Assembly: GCA_034003325.1 (NCBI GenBank)
Contig: JAVEYW010000023.1
Coordinates: 1 to 58,071 of the forward strand
Direction: 5' to 3'
DNA from: Desulfobacterales bacterium
Lineage (GTDB): Bacteria > Desulfobacterota > Desulfobacteria > Desulfobacterales > JAFDDL01
DNA: 58,071 nt
Positions 7,913 through 14,078 of the stretch are shown piece by piece. Under the pieces are notes generated by a model. That model was not told the DNA's origin. It did not search any database and saw only the letters and a list, made by a program, of their open reading frames with translations. The position numbers were made by a program, and so were the translations under genes. Numbering within the stretch: position 1 is the stretch's first letter; the number at the start of each line of letters is the position of its first letter.

Positions 7913-8355
7913 TGTTGGAAAACACATTAACAAATGCTCCAAGTGACGATGTTGTCGTTGCTTCCGCGAAAATTGCCCAGGAGATTGAGGAGGCACTTGA
8001 AGAGCATGGGAAAAAGCTTGGCGTTATCGCCAATCTGCTTATTTATGCGGATAGCGATGTGTTTGGGATTAACGATTTTAATATTGATTTAGGTACGTTT
8101 ATCTTGGATTTGAAAGAAGCCCAGGACAAGGTTATCGAAGAAGCAGTAGAAAAATATAAGGGAAGCCATGCGTATGTCGTTTACCGTGCGGAGTTTGTCC
8201 TGAAAAATCTTCAGGCGGGCGGCAAGATTGATTACTGGGGCGATGAGATTAGGGAGATGTCAGGTAAGCTGAAAAAACACATCGGTATTATGAGTAAAAG
8301 TAACTGTGCGAAAGAAATAGAGCTTCTCCAATCATTGAGCAAGTTATTAGAATGA
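7912..8355 (+). CDS. Phage protein of unknown function, acidic and helical
   Basis: A 147-residue protein. The ATG at 7912 overlaps the gemA stop and has AAGGAG nine bases upstream. An in-frame ATG at 7903 touches the ribosome site and is less likely. The sequence is acidic and largely helical (residues about 20-60 and 75-140), with no signal peptide, membrane segment or recognised motif. Being in the early operon suggests a phage accessory role. A structured element and an intrinsic terminator follow, closing this transcription unit. Confidence 0.6.
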   Translation: MLENTLTNAPSDDVVVASAKIAQEIEEALEEHGKKLGVIANLLIYADSDVFGINDFNIDLGTFILDLKEAQDKVIEEAVEKYKGSHAYVVYRAEFVLKNLQAGGKIDYWGDEIREMSGKLKKHIGIMSKSNCAKEIELLQSLSKLLE

Positions 8356-8389
8356 GAACAAAACTTGAATAAGAATTAAACAGTAACTT

Positions 8390-8443
8390 GCTCCGGATAG
8401 GTCGGCCAACCGAAAAGGCATTACCCCAATGCCCTGCCGGAGC
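8390..8443 (+). ncRNA. Predicted compact structured RNA element, unknown class
   Basis: A 54-nt segment can fold as a three-way junction. A 7-bp closing stem pairs GCTCCGG (8390-8396) with CCGGAGC (8437-8443). Inside are a short CGG/CCG hairpin with loop CCAA and a 5-bp hairpin GGCAT/ATGCC with loop TACCCCA. A 20-nt linker and a strong terminator hairpin follow. I match it to no known riboswitch or sRNA. It could be a small RNA, a leader, or the structured 3' end of the early mRNA. The pairing is seen; function is open. Confidence 0.35.
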
Positions 8444-8462
8444 GAATTAATAATGGGGCCGC

Positions 8463-8499
8463 AAAATGGGGATTGCATTATAGCCGCAATCCCCATTTT
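8463..8499 (+). terminator. Intrinsic terminator
   Basis: A perfect 14-bp stem pairs 8463-8476 with 8486-8499 (arm AAAATGGGGATTGC) around a 9-nt loop and runs into TTTTTGTTATTT. The matching A/T tracts would allow termination from either side. It closes the early phage transcription unit. Confidence 0.85.
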
Positions 8500-8592
8500 T
8501 GTTATTTGATCCAAATTAATAGGCCATGAGTACAAGCGTCAATTGTCAAGATCTATTAATAGTAATCTTTATTTTTAAATTGGAGGCCGACC

Positions 8593-9165
8593 ATGATTAT
8601 AAGCCAGGAAGAAAGAAAGAAATTTCGTATCGAAAAAAACAACGACATAATTGATTTTGATGCTAAGAGTAACGAAATAGCGGCGATCGCTGCGGATATC
8701 CTGAAAAAAAAATACGCTGAGCTTGAAAAGCAATTACGAGATTTGCAAGATCAGCGCTTCGAACTTATGGAAATGTCTTTATCAAAAAATGAGTGGGCAG
8801 TAGAAATGAAAAGGGTGTTTATGGCTAATCGGGATGTTGCTATTGGCCGACTCTCTGAGCATTTTAAAAAATGTCACAGTAAAAACATTGCACCCTTTCC
8901 GGAGAGGTTTAATCTTTTCAAGGATTATGAATCTCATTATTTGCTTTATTTGATACTATCCGAAAAAGATTTAGATGAGAGTTTGAATCTGATTCCGGAA
9001 GGCGTTATCAGCGCAAAAGAACGGGACAAAAAGCTTGTAGAAATTGACTTAAAGATTGCAAAGCTGAAGAACACCATAAAGTCTGGTCTTGAAAAAGCAA
9101 GAAAGGAAGCCGTTAATTCTGGGGTTACTAACCCGGTTGTAGAAAACAATGATGATGAAAGTTGA
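8593..9165 (+). CDS. Coiled-coil protein of unknown function
   Basis: A 190-residue highly charged protein with a GGAGG ribosome site eight bases before the ATG. Two stretches look coiled-coil (residues about 25-60, KKYAELEKQLRDLQDQ; and 140-172, KKLVEIDLKIAKLKNTIKSGLEKARKE). There is no signal peptide or membrane segment. I looked for likeness to the Mu Gam nuclease inhibitor, which is also partly coiled-coil, and did not find it. It has its own unit after a terminator and may be an accessory cargo gene of the phage rather than core phage. Confidence 0.6.
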   Translation: MIISQEERKKFRIEKNNDIIDFDAKSNEIAAIAADILKKKYAELEKQLRDLQDQRFELMEMSLSKNEWAVEMKRVFMANRDVAIGRLSEHFKKCHSKNIAPFPERFNLFKDYESHYLLYLILSEKDLDESLNLIPEGVISAKERDKKLVEIDLKIAKLKNTIKSGLEKARKEAVNSGVTNPVVENNDDES

Positions 9166-9290
9166 AGCCGAAGAAGAATATAAAGGTTTTTAAGAATTTT
9201 TTCCGACTTTATCTTGCCGAGAATTGCCGGACCATAGGCGAGATATAACCTGCGCATATTCACTAAAAACTATGGTTCAGCAGGGATAGT

Positions 9291-9337
9291 GTAGCGGTCC
9301 CCGGTGCGGTACTCCTTGCGGCGTCGCCCCCCGCTAC
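9291..9337. other. G+C-rich foldable segment
   Basis: In otherwise A+T-rich DNA, GTAGCGG (9291-9297) can pair with CCGCTAC (9331-9337) around a G+C-rich interior. The preceding bases GATAGTGTAGCGGT resemble a tRNA D-arm, but no anticodon arm or T-arm follows, so it is not called a tRNA. It may be a leader structure for the small gene at 9357. Weak. Confidence 0.25.
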
Positions 9338-9356
9338 CTTTAAAAAGGGCCTTGAC

Positions 9357-9644
9357 ATGATAAACGAAGAAGCTAAAGCAGTGTTAGATTCATTATCGGA
9401 AACCGATCGCCTCATCTTAACAAAAGATACGCTTTATAAAGAATTTAGAGCCGATTTGATTGGAAAACTAAGAACAAATGGTGTTAAAATAGCTGTAATA
9501 CAAGCTATTAGCGGCCTTCCAAGGTCCACCATATCGAGGATTGGTAAAAAAAAGCATTCCGCCGACAAAGAGTTTTTGGTTAGAATTTCTGACTCTTTGT
9601 CGCAAATAAATATGAAGCTTGATAAGCTTTTAAAGAAGCCCTAA
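9357..9644 (+). CDS. Small helix-turn-helix protein
   Basis: A 95-residue protein whose centre (about 45-65: VKIAVIQAISGLPRSTISRIGKKK) reads as a helix-turn-helix. The C-terminal helix SDSLSQINMKLDKLLKKP may mediate dimer formation. It precedes another small DNA-binding protein by 15 bp. It is likely a phage or island regulator; I cannot name a family. The ribosome site before the ATG is weak (AGGGCC). Confidence 0.5.
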   Translation: MINEEAKAVLDSLSETDRLILTKDTLYKEFRADLIGKLRTNGVKIAVIQAISGLPRSTISRIGKKKHSADKEFLVRISDSLSQINMKLDKLLKKP

Positions 9645-9659
9645 GAAAAAAAACAGGTT

Positions 9660-9962
9660 ATGAAAACCCCAAATATAAACACCGAAGAAAGATTGAGGGG
9701 AATGCTTAACAAAGCCGGGTTGCCCGTCCGGGCGAGTTATCGCCGGTCTGAGGTGTGTGCGGTGCTGGGGTGTAGCACCCGGCTTTTTTGGTCACTTCTG
9801 GATCGCTACGAAAAGGACCCGGAAACAGGTTCACCCCTGCGCCCGGACAGTCTTGGCAGCTATATGTTCGGACGTGAGAGGCGGGTTACGTTCGATGAGC
9901 TGGAGGATTATTTGAGAAGGAACGACACCTTTCACCGCAAATATGCACTTAACCCACGGTAA
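9660..9962 (+). CDS. Excisionase/MerR-like helix-turn-helix protein
   Basis: A 100-residue protein with a winged-helix layout resembling MerR/excisionase-type HTH_17 proteins (YRRSEVCAVLGCSTRLFWSLLDRYE then SYMFGRERRVTFDELEDYLRRND). Such proteins act as directionality factors or local regulators in mobile elements. No strong ribosome site is seen, and the 15-bp gap to the upstream gene suggests a shared transcript. It sits directly before the phage protease gene, where Mu would have structural genes, so it may mark an internal replacement. Confidence 0.55.
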   Translation: MKTPNINTEERLRGMLNKAGLPVRASYRRSEVCAVLGCSTRLFWSLLDRYEKDPETGSPLRPDSLGSYMFGRERRVTFDELEDYLRRNDTFHRKYALNPR

Positions 9963-9997
9963 AGTGGGTCTTACAGGACGTTATAAGGAGGGTGAGT

Positions 9998-10777
9998 ATG
10001 TGGATTGAGATCTTTAAGGGCGGACGCCAGACTGACGGCTTTGGCCGAGAGCATGACGGAGATCAATTGATAGATGCGGCTGTGGACTTATTTGATGAAA
10101 AAAACCTCCCCCCGCTGGTGCTGGGACATCCCCGCGACAACAAACCGGCATACGGGTGGGTCAACCGTGTCAAGTCCGTGATCAAGGGGGGCGTCAAGCT
10201 ATTGTTGGCCGATGTTGCGCCGGTGGAAGCGCTCCGGGGGTGGGTCAACGGGAAATTGTACACCAATCGTAGCGCGGCGTTTCACCCTGACGGGCGCTTG
10301 CTTCATGTCGGGTTTTTGGGTGGTAGGGCACCGGCTGTGAAGGGGCTTGCTCCGCTGCCTGAGTTTGGTGAAGGTGGTGAAGCTATTGTTTCGTTCGATA
10401 AGGTCGAAGATATCGATCATAGCCCCCACGCGGTAAATTCGGCCAACCTGGAACACAGAATGTTTACCGCTGCCGATATCGCGGAAGCCAAATTTCAGGC
10501 GAGAATAAAGGTTCTGGGCGAGTTCGCCAAGGCTGAGGCGGTCCGTAAGAAGACCGCCAGGGAAGAAGGTGTCAAATCATTTTGCGAGGCCGGTGTTAAA
10601 GCGGGGAAACTCGCCCCTTCTTGGGTATCGGGCGGCCTTGCCATGTTTATGGAACAATTGCCAGCCGATGTGCCTATTCAATTCTGTGATGGCACTGATA
10701 AAAAGACCCCGGCTGTCTGGTTCCGCGAATTTATCGAGTGGATTCCAAAACTGGTGGACATTTCCAAAATTGGCTAA
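9998..10777 (+). CDS. Mu gpI-like head-maturation protease, C-terminally truncated
   Basis: A 259-residue protein starting at ATG 9998 (AAGGAGG seven bases upstream; the GTG at 9992 is too close to that site). It resembles the Mu I protease/scaffold: MWIEIFKGGRQTDGFGREHDGDQLI, PPLVLGHPRDNKPAYGWV, LYTNRSAAFHPDGRLLHVGFLGGRAPAVKGL. In Mu-like phages this protease (usually about 330-370 residues) processes the head, and its C-terminal part gives the scaffold. Here the frame stops after WFREFIEWIPKLVDISKIG, so roughly the last quarter is absent. A terminal repeat like that of an IS follows about 45 bp later. The terminase, portal and capsid partners are absent, so it is a relic. Confidence 0.82.
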   Translation: MWIEIFKGGRQTDGFGREHDGDQLIDAAVDLFDEKNLPPLVLGHPRDNKPAYGWVNRVKSVIKGGVKLLLADVAPVEALRGWVNGKLYTNRSAAFHPDGRLLHVGFLGGRAPAVKGLAPLPEFGEGGEAIVSFDKVEDIDHSPHAVNSANLEHRMFTAADIAEAKFQARIKVLGEFAKAEAVRKKTAREEGVKSFCEAGVKAGKLAPSWVSGGLAMFMEQLPADVPIQFCDGTDKKTPAVWFREFIEWIPKLVDISKIG

Positions 10778-10822
10778 ATTTTGCTAATATCCACGATTAT
10801 GGGTGTTTATGGAAAATTAGGA

Positions 10823-10872
10823 ATTACCCAAATCATGTGGCGGGATTACCCAAATCATGTGGTGGCCTACAC
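10823..10872 (-). mobile_element. Terminal repeats of a lost insertion sequence (IS21-like)
   Basis: The 18-mer ATTACCCAAATCATGTGG occurs at 10823-10840 and again at 10845-10862, a 22-bp period. Read on the minus strand, the segment begins TGTAGGCCACCACATGAT at 10872. A TGT terminus with two internal copies of the terminal repeat is the plan of IS21-family ends. No transposase gene is present on either side. The orientation puts the IS body to the left, where the truncated protease gene lies, so insertion followed by deletion could explain that truncation. Confidence 0.45.
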
Positions 10873-11135
10873 CGTTTTTGGAATATGGGCACTCAAACTT
10901 ACTTGCATAATTCTTGAATGTTGAAACAGTTAACAATTCAGATGGTATCATAGGCTTTTGTTGCACCTGAACAAGGCCAACATGCTTGCCACAGTCTTGC
11001 TATTACCATATCAGCAGAATTGTCCAGATTACAACTGATAGTCTTGATAGTCTTGATTTTTTAAGACAATCAGCAAGATACAATGGCATAGCCTCGCAAG
11101 AAATTAATGGGTTGGGAAGAACTGTTATAATTGGC
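10873..11135. other. Intergenic region without recognisable gene
   Basis: About 260 bp between the IS-like repeat and the hairpin at 11136. I see no convincing coding frame. A short plus-strand frame starting at 10986 contains a GATAGTCTT direct repeat, lacks a ribosome site, and reads through the hairpin, so it was not accepted. Confidence 0.5.
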
Positions 11136-11163
11136 GGGGCGGAACAATCTTCAGTTCCGCCCC
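11136..11163 (-). terminator. Hairpin downstream of the small HTH gene
   Basis: GGGGCGGAAC (11136-11145) and GTTCCGCCCC (11154-11163) form a perfect 10-bp stem with an 8-nt loop, a few bases after the stop of the minus-strand helix-turn-helix gene. The stem is strong but no T-tract follows, so it may be a weak terminator or an mRNA 3'-end stabiliser. Confidence 0.5.
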
Positions 11164-11169
11164 AAGACG

Positions 11170-11421
11170 TTACAAATATTTAGCCAATTCCGGATGCCGG
11201 CAGAGCATCACCTCTCTCAACAATTTTTTCGGATCCAAATCAAGCAGAGAGCATAATTGTGGGATCATATCAAATGGCACCTGCGAAGCGCCGCTTTCAA
11301 TCATTCCTATGAAATTGCCGTAGTTGTGCCCCATCATTTTCCCGATCTGCAATTGGGTCCAACCCTTTTTGACCCTCGCATCACGTATCATTCTGGATGC
11401 TTTAGATACAGTTTTTTTCAT
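11170..11421 (-). CDS. Small XRE-family transcriptional regulator
   Basis: An 83-residue protein starting at the ATG at 11421, which has GGGAGG five bases upstream; a longer in-frame start at 11445 lies before this ribosome site. Residues about 10-65 form an XRE/Cro helix-turn-helix (MIRDARVKKGWTQLQIGKMMG, FIGMIESGASQVP, LCSLLDLDPKKLL). The centre YGNFIGMIESG departs slightly from the usual SxxSxIExG recognition helix. It lies in the island downstream of an unrelated minus-strand gene that has its own terminator. Target unknown. Confidence 0.75.
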   Translation of the reverse strand: MKKTVSKASRMIRDARVKKGWTQLQIGKMMGHNYGNFIGMIESGASQVPFDMIPQLCSLLDLDPKKLLREVMLCRHPELAKYL

Positions 11422-11463
11422 TGTGACCTCCCAATAAATTCTCATGAGTTAAAAATAAAAAAA

Positions 11464-11485
11464 GCCAACTGGTTTCCCGGTCGGC
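11464..11485 (-). terminator. Intrinsic terminator (minus strand)
   Basis: On the minus strand, GCCGACCGG and CCAGTTGGC pair across a GAAA tetraloop (one G-T wobble, one mismatch) and run into TTTTTTTATTTTT. It follows the 206-residue minus-strand gene and separates it from the XRE gene. Confidence 0.75.
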
Positions 11486-11597
11486 CACTTCCCTTCAATA
11501 AAATTTCCTACGTCGGGTTAATGCTGTAAGGACATAATCAACCCGTTTTATTTGTTGCGACGGTTATCTGTGCGAAGCAAGAATCTAATAGCATCTG

Positions 11598-12218
11598 TCA
11601 GCAAATTTGATCGAGCTGGAGGGCTTTCTCGATAGAGGTTCCCTCCTCAATTCGGTCCAACAAAAGTGAAAAAGTTCTGCTGTCTGCGAATCCAATATAG
11701 CGTCTCCCATCGTCAGCCAAAAATCGGATATTTATCATTATCAGGTCGGAATCAGGCAGCTTTTTTCCCAAAATACGCCAATAGTTCCGGGCTTCGAAAT
11801 AATGATCGAAGAGAAACGCGGAATTGGCGTCCATCCCCAATAAAATTTCCGGATCTACCCTTTTAATCCAAAATGCGGGTAATCTTATCTGCGGCCGGCA
11901 AATCGTGCAGAACTCTTCACCGCAGATCAGCTCGCCACCGAAACGATCCAAAAGGTCCAGAACCCAGATGATGTCTGTTTGCTTCAGCGAGGACTCGATA
12001 GTTTCGGGAGGGTATGGGCCTGGCTCGAAATTGATTTCCACGTTCCATTCAGTCCTTTCCTCGCAACCGTATTCAATCTGATGGATTCGTCTGATGATCG
12101 CAACTGCTTTTGCCGGAATCTGGGCATACTGCTGTTGTCGTAAAGCTTCGATCCGAGCCCAATCGACAAGGCGCGGCTTACTCCGCTTCGGCTTTGGAAA
12201 ATTGACAACATTTTTCAT
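11598..12218 (-). CDS. Hypothetical protein of the island
   Basis: A 206-residue protein with a good GGAGG ribosome site seven bases before the ATG. I do not recognise it. The N-terminus is basic (NFPKPKRSKPR), a helical region follows (WARIEALRQQQYAQIPAKAVAIIRRIHQIEYG), and a central CGEEFCTIC gives three cysteines that could bind metal. The rest is mixed alpha/beta. There is no signal peptide or membrane segment. An intrinsic terminator at 11464 ends the unit. It lies inside the tRNA-bounded island near its right edge, a usual place for cargo genes. Function unknown. Confidence 0.6.
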   Translation of the reverse strand: MKNVVNFPKPKRSKPRLVDWARIEALRQQQYAQIPAKAVAIIRRIHQIEYGCEERTEWNVEINFEPGPYPPETIESSLKQTDIIWVLDLLDRFGGELICGEEFCTICRPQIRLPAFWIKRVDPEILLGMDANSAFLFDHYFEARNYWRILGKKLPDSDLIMINIRFLADDGRRYIGFADSRTFSLLLDRIEEGTSIEKALQLDQIC

Positions 12219-12269
12219 GGTTCTGCCTCCTTAATTATTTAAGTGCATAAGGGTTTAATTTCAATTTGA

Positions 12270-12458
12270 TATAAATCTCAAATTTCTGTAATAAGTTCGG
12301 AAAAGGATGTTATTGAAAATCTGAGGACATTGTTGGAAAATGGCAGGGCAACTGCATCTGAATATTTAAAAAGCGCGAAGCTACGGATACAAAAGCGGAT
12401 ACAAAATGTCATGTACAAAGGGGGGTTTTTGTTTCTCTGTGAGGGGCTAACACGTTGA
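12270..12458 (+). pseudogene. Possible coding fragment just inside the island border
   Basis: The plus-strand frame from 12270 to the TGA at 12456-12458 is open for 62 codons with no start codon near its beginning. It reads ...SEKDVIENLRTLLENGRATA, SEYLKSAKLRIQK..., whose amphipathic pattern recalls a SHOCT-type C-terminal tail. It may be the 3' remnant of a deleted gene. The evidence is only the open frame and its protein-like composition. Confidence 0.22.
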
Positions 12459-12488
12459 AATGCTTTGTTGGCTGGGTGGTGCCAAGGC

Positions 12489-12533
12489 CCTTTCACGCCG
12501 GCAACAGGGGTTCAAATCCCCTTGGGGACGCCA
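12489..12533 (+). tRNA. 3' fragment of tRNA-Glu(TTC): probable attachment site
   Basis: Forty-five bases reproduce the 3' part of a tRNA-Glu: anticodon loop CTTTCAC, 3' anticodon strand GCCGG, variable loop, T-arm AGGGG-TTCAAAT-CCCCT, 3' acceptor strand TGGGGAC, discriminator G and encoded CCA. Likeness stops at the anticodon loop. The bases before it do not pair with GCCGG, and no D-arm or 5' acceptor strand GTCCCCA is present, so it is not a functional tRNA. An identity block running from the anticodon loop to the 3' end is the usual attachment core left by tyrosine-integrase elements. The orientation puts the element to the left, with core genes to the right. Confidence 0.85.
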
Positions 12534-12542
12534 CTCATACCG

Positions 12543-12571
12543 CAGCCAAGGGCAGTAACTGCCCTTGGCTG
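12543..12571 (+). terminator. Terminator of the original tRNA-Glu locus
   Basis: CAGCCAAGGGCAGT (12543-12556) and ACTGCCCTTGGCTG (12558-12571) are perfectly complementary around a single base and are followed by TTTGTCTT. It lies ten bases after the tRNA CCA, so it is most likely the terminator of the tRNA gene before the element inserted. Confidence 0.85.
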
Positions 12572-12647
12572 TTTGTCTTCTACCCATACCCCCCCCCGCT
12601 GGCCCTATTCGCCATGAAAGAAGACCGGTGGGAAGTCCCTATTTCGA

Positions 12648-13472
12648 TTACCACTTTCGCGTAAGACCATACCGCCCGCCACCGAGCAGCCGCTTGATCT
12701 TTTGCTGCCAGGGAATCTTGACCTTTACTTTCAGGTACAAGTCACCGGACGTGCCGCCGTCCTTTCCCTCCGCGCCCATTCCCGACAGCCTGATTTTTTG
12801 ACCATCGCGTGTGCCGGGCGGAATCTTTACCACAAGCTTTTTGGCCAGTTTCCGGTGAAAATAGGCATAGGGGCCCCCCTGGCCGGCCAACTCGCCGGAG
12901 ATGTGAATGGTATCGGAGAGATCCGCCCCGTTTTGCGGCAGCCCCACACCGAACAACTGCTTTATGACCATGCGGGGCAATTTCCCGAAAACGTTTCCGA
13001 TCAACGGGCTTTTCGAGGCATTTGACGACGCATTGCCTGGCCTGCCCGTAAACATGAATCCGCTGAAACGAACCCCCGGTCTGTTGACGGTAAACTTTCG
13101 GTATGCGGGCCCGTAAAAATCCCTGAAAATTTCATCTACGCCGCGAAGCCCGAAGGCTTTTGCCACCTCCTCGAAAATCTGCTGCACATCCGAGCCCTGG
13201 AATATATCCTGCTGGCTGTAACTTTTCCGAAACCGTCCGGTGGCGGACCCGCCGAACTGATGACGCAGCACATCGTATTCATTGCGTTTTTGTTCGTTTG
13301 AGAGCACCGCATAAGCCTCGTTGATCGTTTTCATCTTTTCGGCATTCTCGGGGTTCTTCTCGTTGCGGTCCGGGTGAAATTCAAATGCCAGTTTTCGATA
13401 GGCATCCTTTATTTCTTTGGCGGTTGCCGTGGGGGAAACCCCCAGCACGCCGTAATAATCAAAGGTTTCCAT
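12648..13472 (-). CDS. DnaJ/CbpA-like co-chaperone without zinc finger
   Basis: A 274-residue protein. The J domain (residues about 4-70) has the HPD triad at 33-35, which stimulates DnaK ATPase. A less conserved linker with [14 protein letters not shown] follows. The C-terminal substrate-binding part reads [23 protein letters not shown] and [16 protein letters not shown]. The four CxxCxGxG zinc repeats of true DnaJ are absent, so it is CbpA-like (type II), but with only one clear C-terminal beta domain. The start lies two bases after the iorB stop (GAGGATAAGAATG), so it is cotranscribed with iorAB. That linkage is unusual for a chaperone and suggests help in assembling or maintaining this enzyme, which is inference. 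Confidence 0.88.
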   Translation of the reverse strand: METFDYYGVLGVSPTATAKEIKDAYRKLAFEFHPDRNEKNPENAEKMKTINEAYAVLSNEQKRNEYDVLRHQFGGSATGRFRKSYSQQDIFQGSDVQQIFEEVAKAFGLRGVDEIFRDFYGPAYRKFTVNRPGVRFSGFMFTGRPGNASSNASKSPLIGNVFGKLPRMVIKQLFGVGLPQNGADLSDTIHISGELAGQGGPYAYFHRKLAKKLVVKIPPGTRDGQKIRLSGMGAEGKDGGTSGDLYLKVKVKIPWQQKIKRLLGGGRYGLTRKW

Positions 13473-13474
13473 TC

Positions 13475-14050
13475 TTATCCTCTTAGCGCGTCAAAAAGCG
13501 CGCGGTTTTTCTCAAGCATGCGGCCATCCATCAAATCCGACATGGCGCTATGGTAATGGGGGGTTGATATTTTGGGAATCAATCTCAGCTTATCGATATG
13601 GGCGAGAAGAACGATATTTTGCATGCGGGCATCGGTTAAATCCTCCTGGAAAACCGTTATGACCCGAATATTGCGTTGCGCGCACGCTTTTTGAATTGTC
13701 TCTTCACCAACTTCTTCAGCCCGGTTCAGGCGAACCGCAAGGGGTTGCCAGACCGTATTATAATACAACAGGGTACCTTTGTCCCGAAGGGCCGAATTCA
13801 TTCCGCGCAAAGCTTCATGCCGCTCCAGCGCCACGACCAGGTCTGCGGCGCCTCGCATGATCAAGGGGCTGTTTGCTTCGGCACCGATTCGCACCTGGGA
13901 CTTGACGATACCGCCCCGCTGGGCCAGGCCATGGGTGTCCACGCCCTTTACCGGATGGCCCGCGTGATCCGCAGCCCTCAAAATCACTTCACTGAGCAGC
14001 CCGATGCCCTGGCCGCCCACACCGATCAGATATATGTTGAATGGATCCAT
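13475..14050 (-). CDS. iorB: Indolepyruvate:ferredoxin oxidoreductase, beta subunit
   Basis: A 191-residue gamma-type domain of the 2-oxoacid oxidoreductases: [19 protein letters not shown] at the N-terminus, then [21 protein letters not shown], both family hallmarks. With IorA it oxidatively decarboxylates aryl-pyruvates, from transaminated aromatic amino acids, to aryl-acetyl-CoA and passes electrons to ferredoxin in the cytoplasm. It follows iorA by 28 bp and leads directly into the dnaJ-like gene. Length and motifs are normal. Confidence 0.93.
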   Translation of the reverse strand: MDPFNIYLIGVGGQGIGLLSEVILRAADHAGHPVKGVDTHGLAQRGGIVKSQVRIGAEANSPLIMRGAADLVVALERHEALRGMNSALRDKGTLLYYNTVWQPLAVRLNRAEEVGEETIQKACAQRNIRVITVFQEDLTDARMQNIVLLAHIDKLRLIPKISTPHYHSAMSDLMDGRMLEKNRALFDALRG

Positions 14051-14078
14051 ATTTTTTCTCCCTCATCGCCGTCAAAAC

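Larger units (their letters stand above)
2400..10777 (+). mobile_element. Mu-like transposable prophage remnant (early region plus truncated protease gene)
   Basis: The order is repressor (divergent), Ner-like regulator, small protein, MuA transposase, small protein, MuB ATPase, GemA, small genes, and gpI protease, which is the Mu early order followed by one head gene. Everything that normally lies between GemA and the protease in Mu (Mor, lysis, terminase, portal) and everything after it (capsid, tail) is missing. The remnant cannot produce particles by itself. The left limit is approximate because the end sequence was not recognised. The right limit is the truncated protease gene, next to an IS-like terminal repeat. 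Confidence 0.85.

Noticed and set aside
8390..8443. A small tRNA
   Set aside because: The 7-bp closing stem and the 5-bp/7-nt-loop hairpin resemble tRNA parts, but there is no T-arm, no U before the anticodon position, and the total is only 54 nt.
8593..9165. Mu Gam-like nuclease inhibitor
   Set aside because: Size and coiled-coil character are similar but no sequence motif of Gam could be matched.
10986..11183. A 65-residue plus-strand frame
   Set aside because: No ribosome site, a low-complexity repeat, and it runs through a strong hairpin and into the opposite gene.
12440..12533. A complete tRNA-Glu gene
   Set aside because: No 5' acceptor strand, D-arm or 5' anticodon strand can be found; only the part from the anticodon loop on is present.
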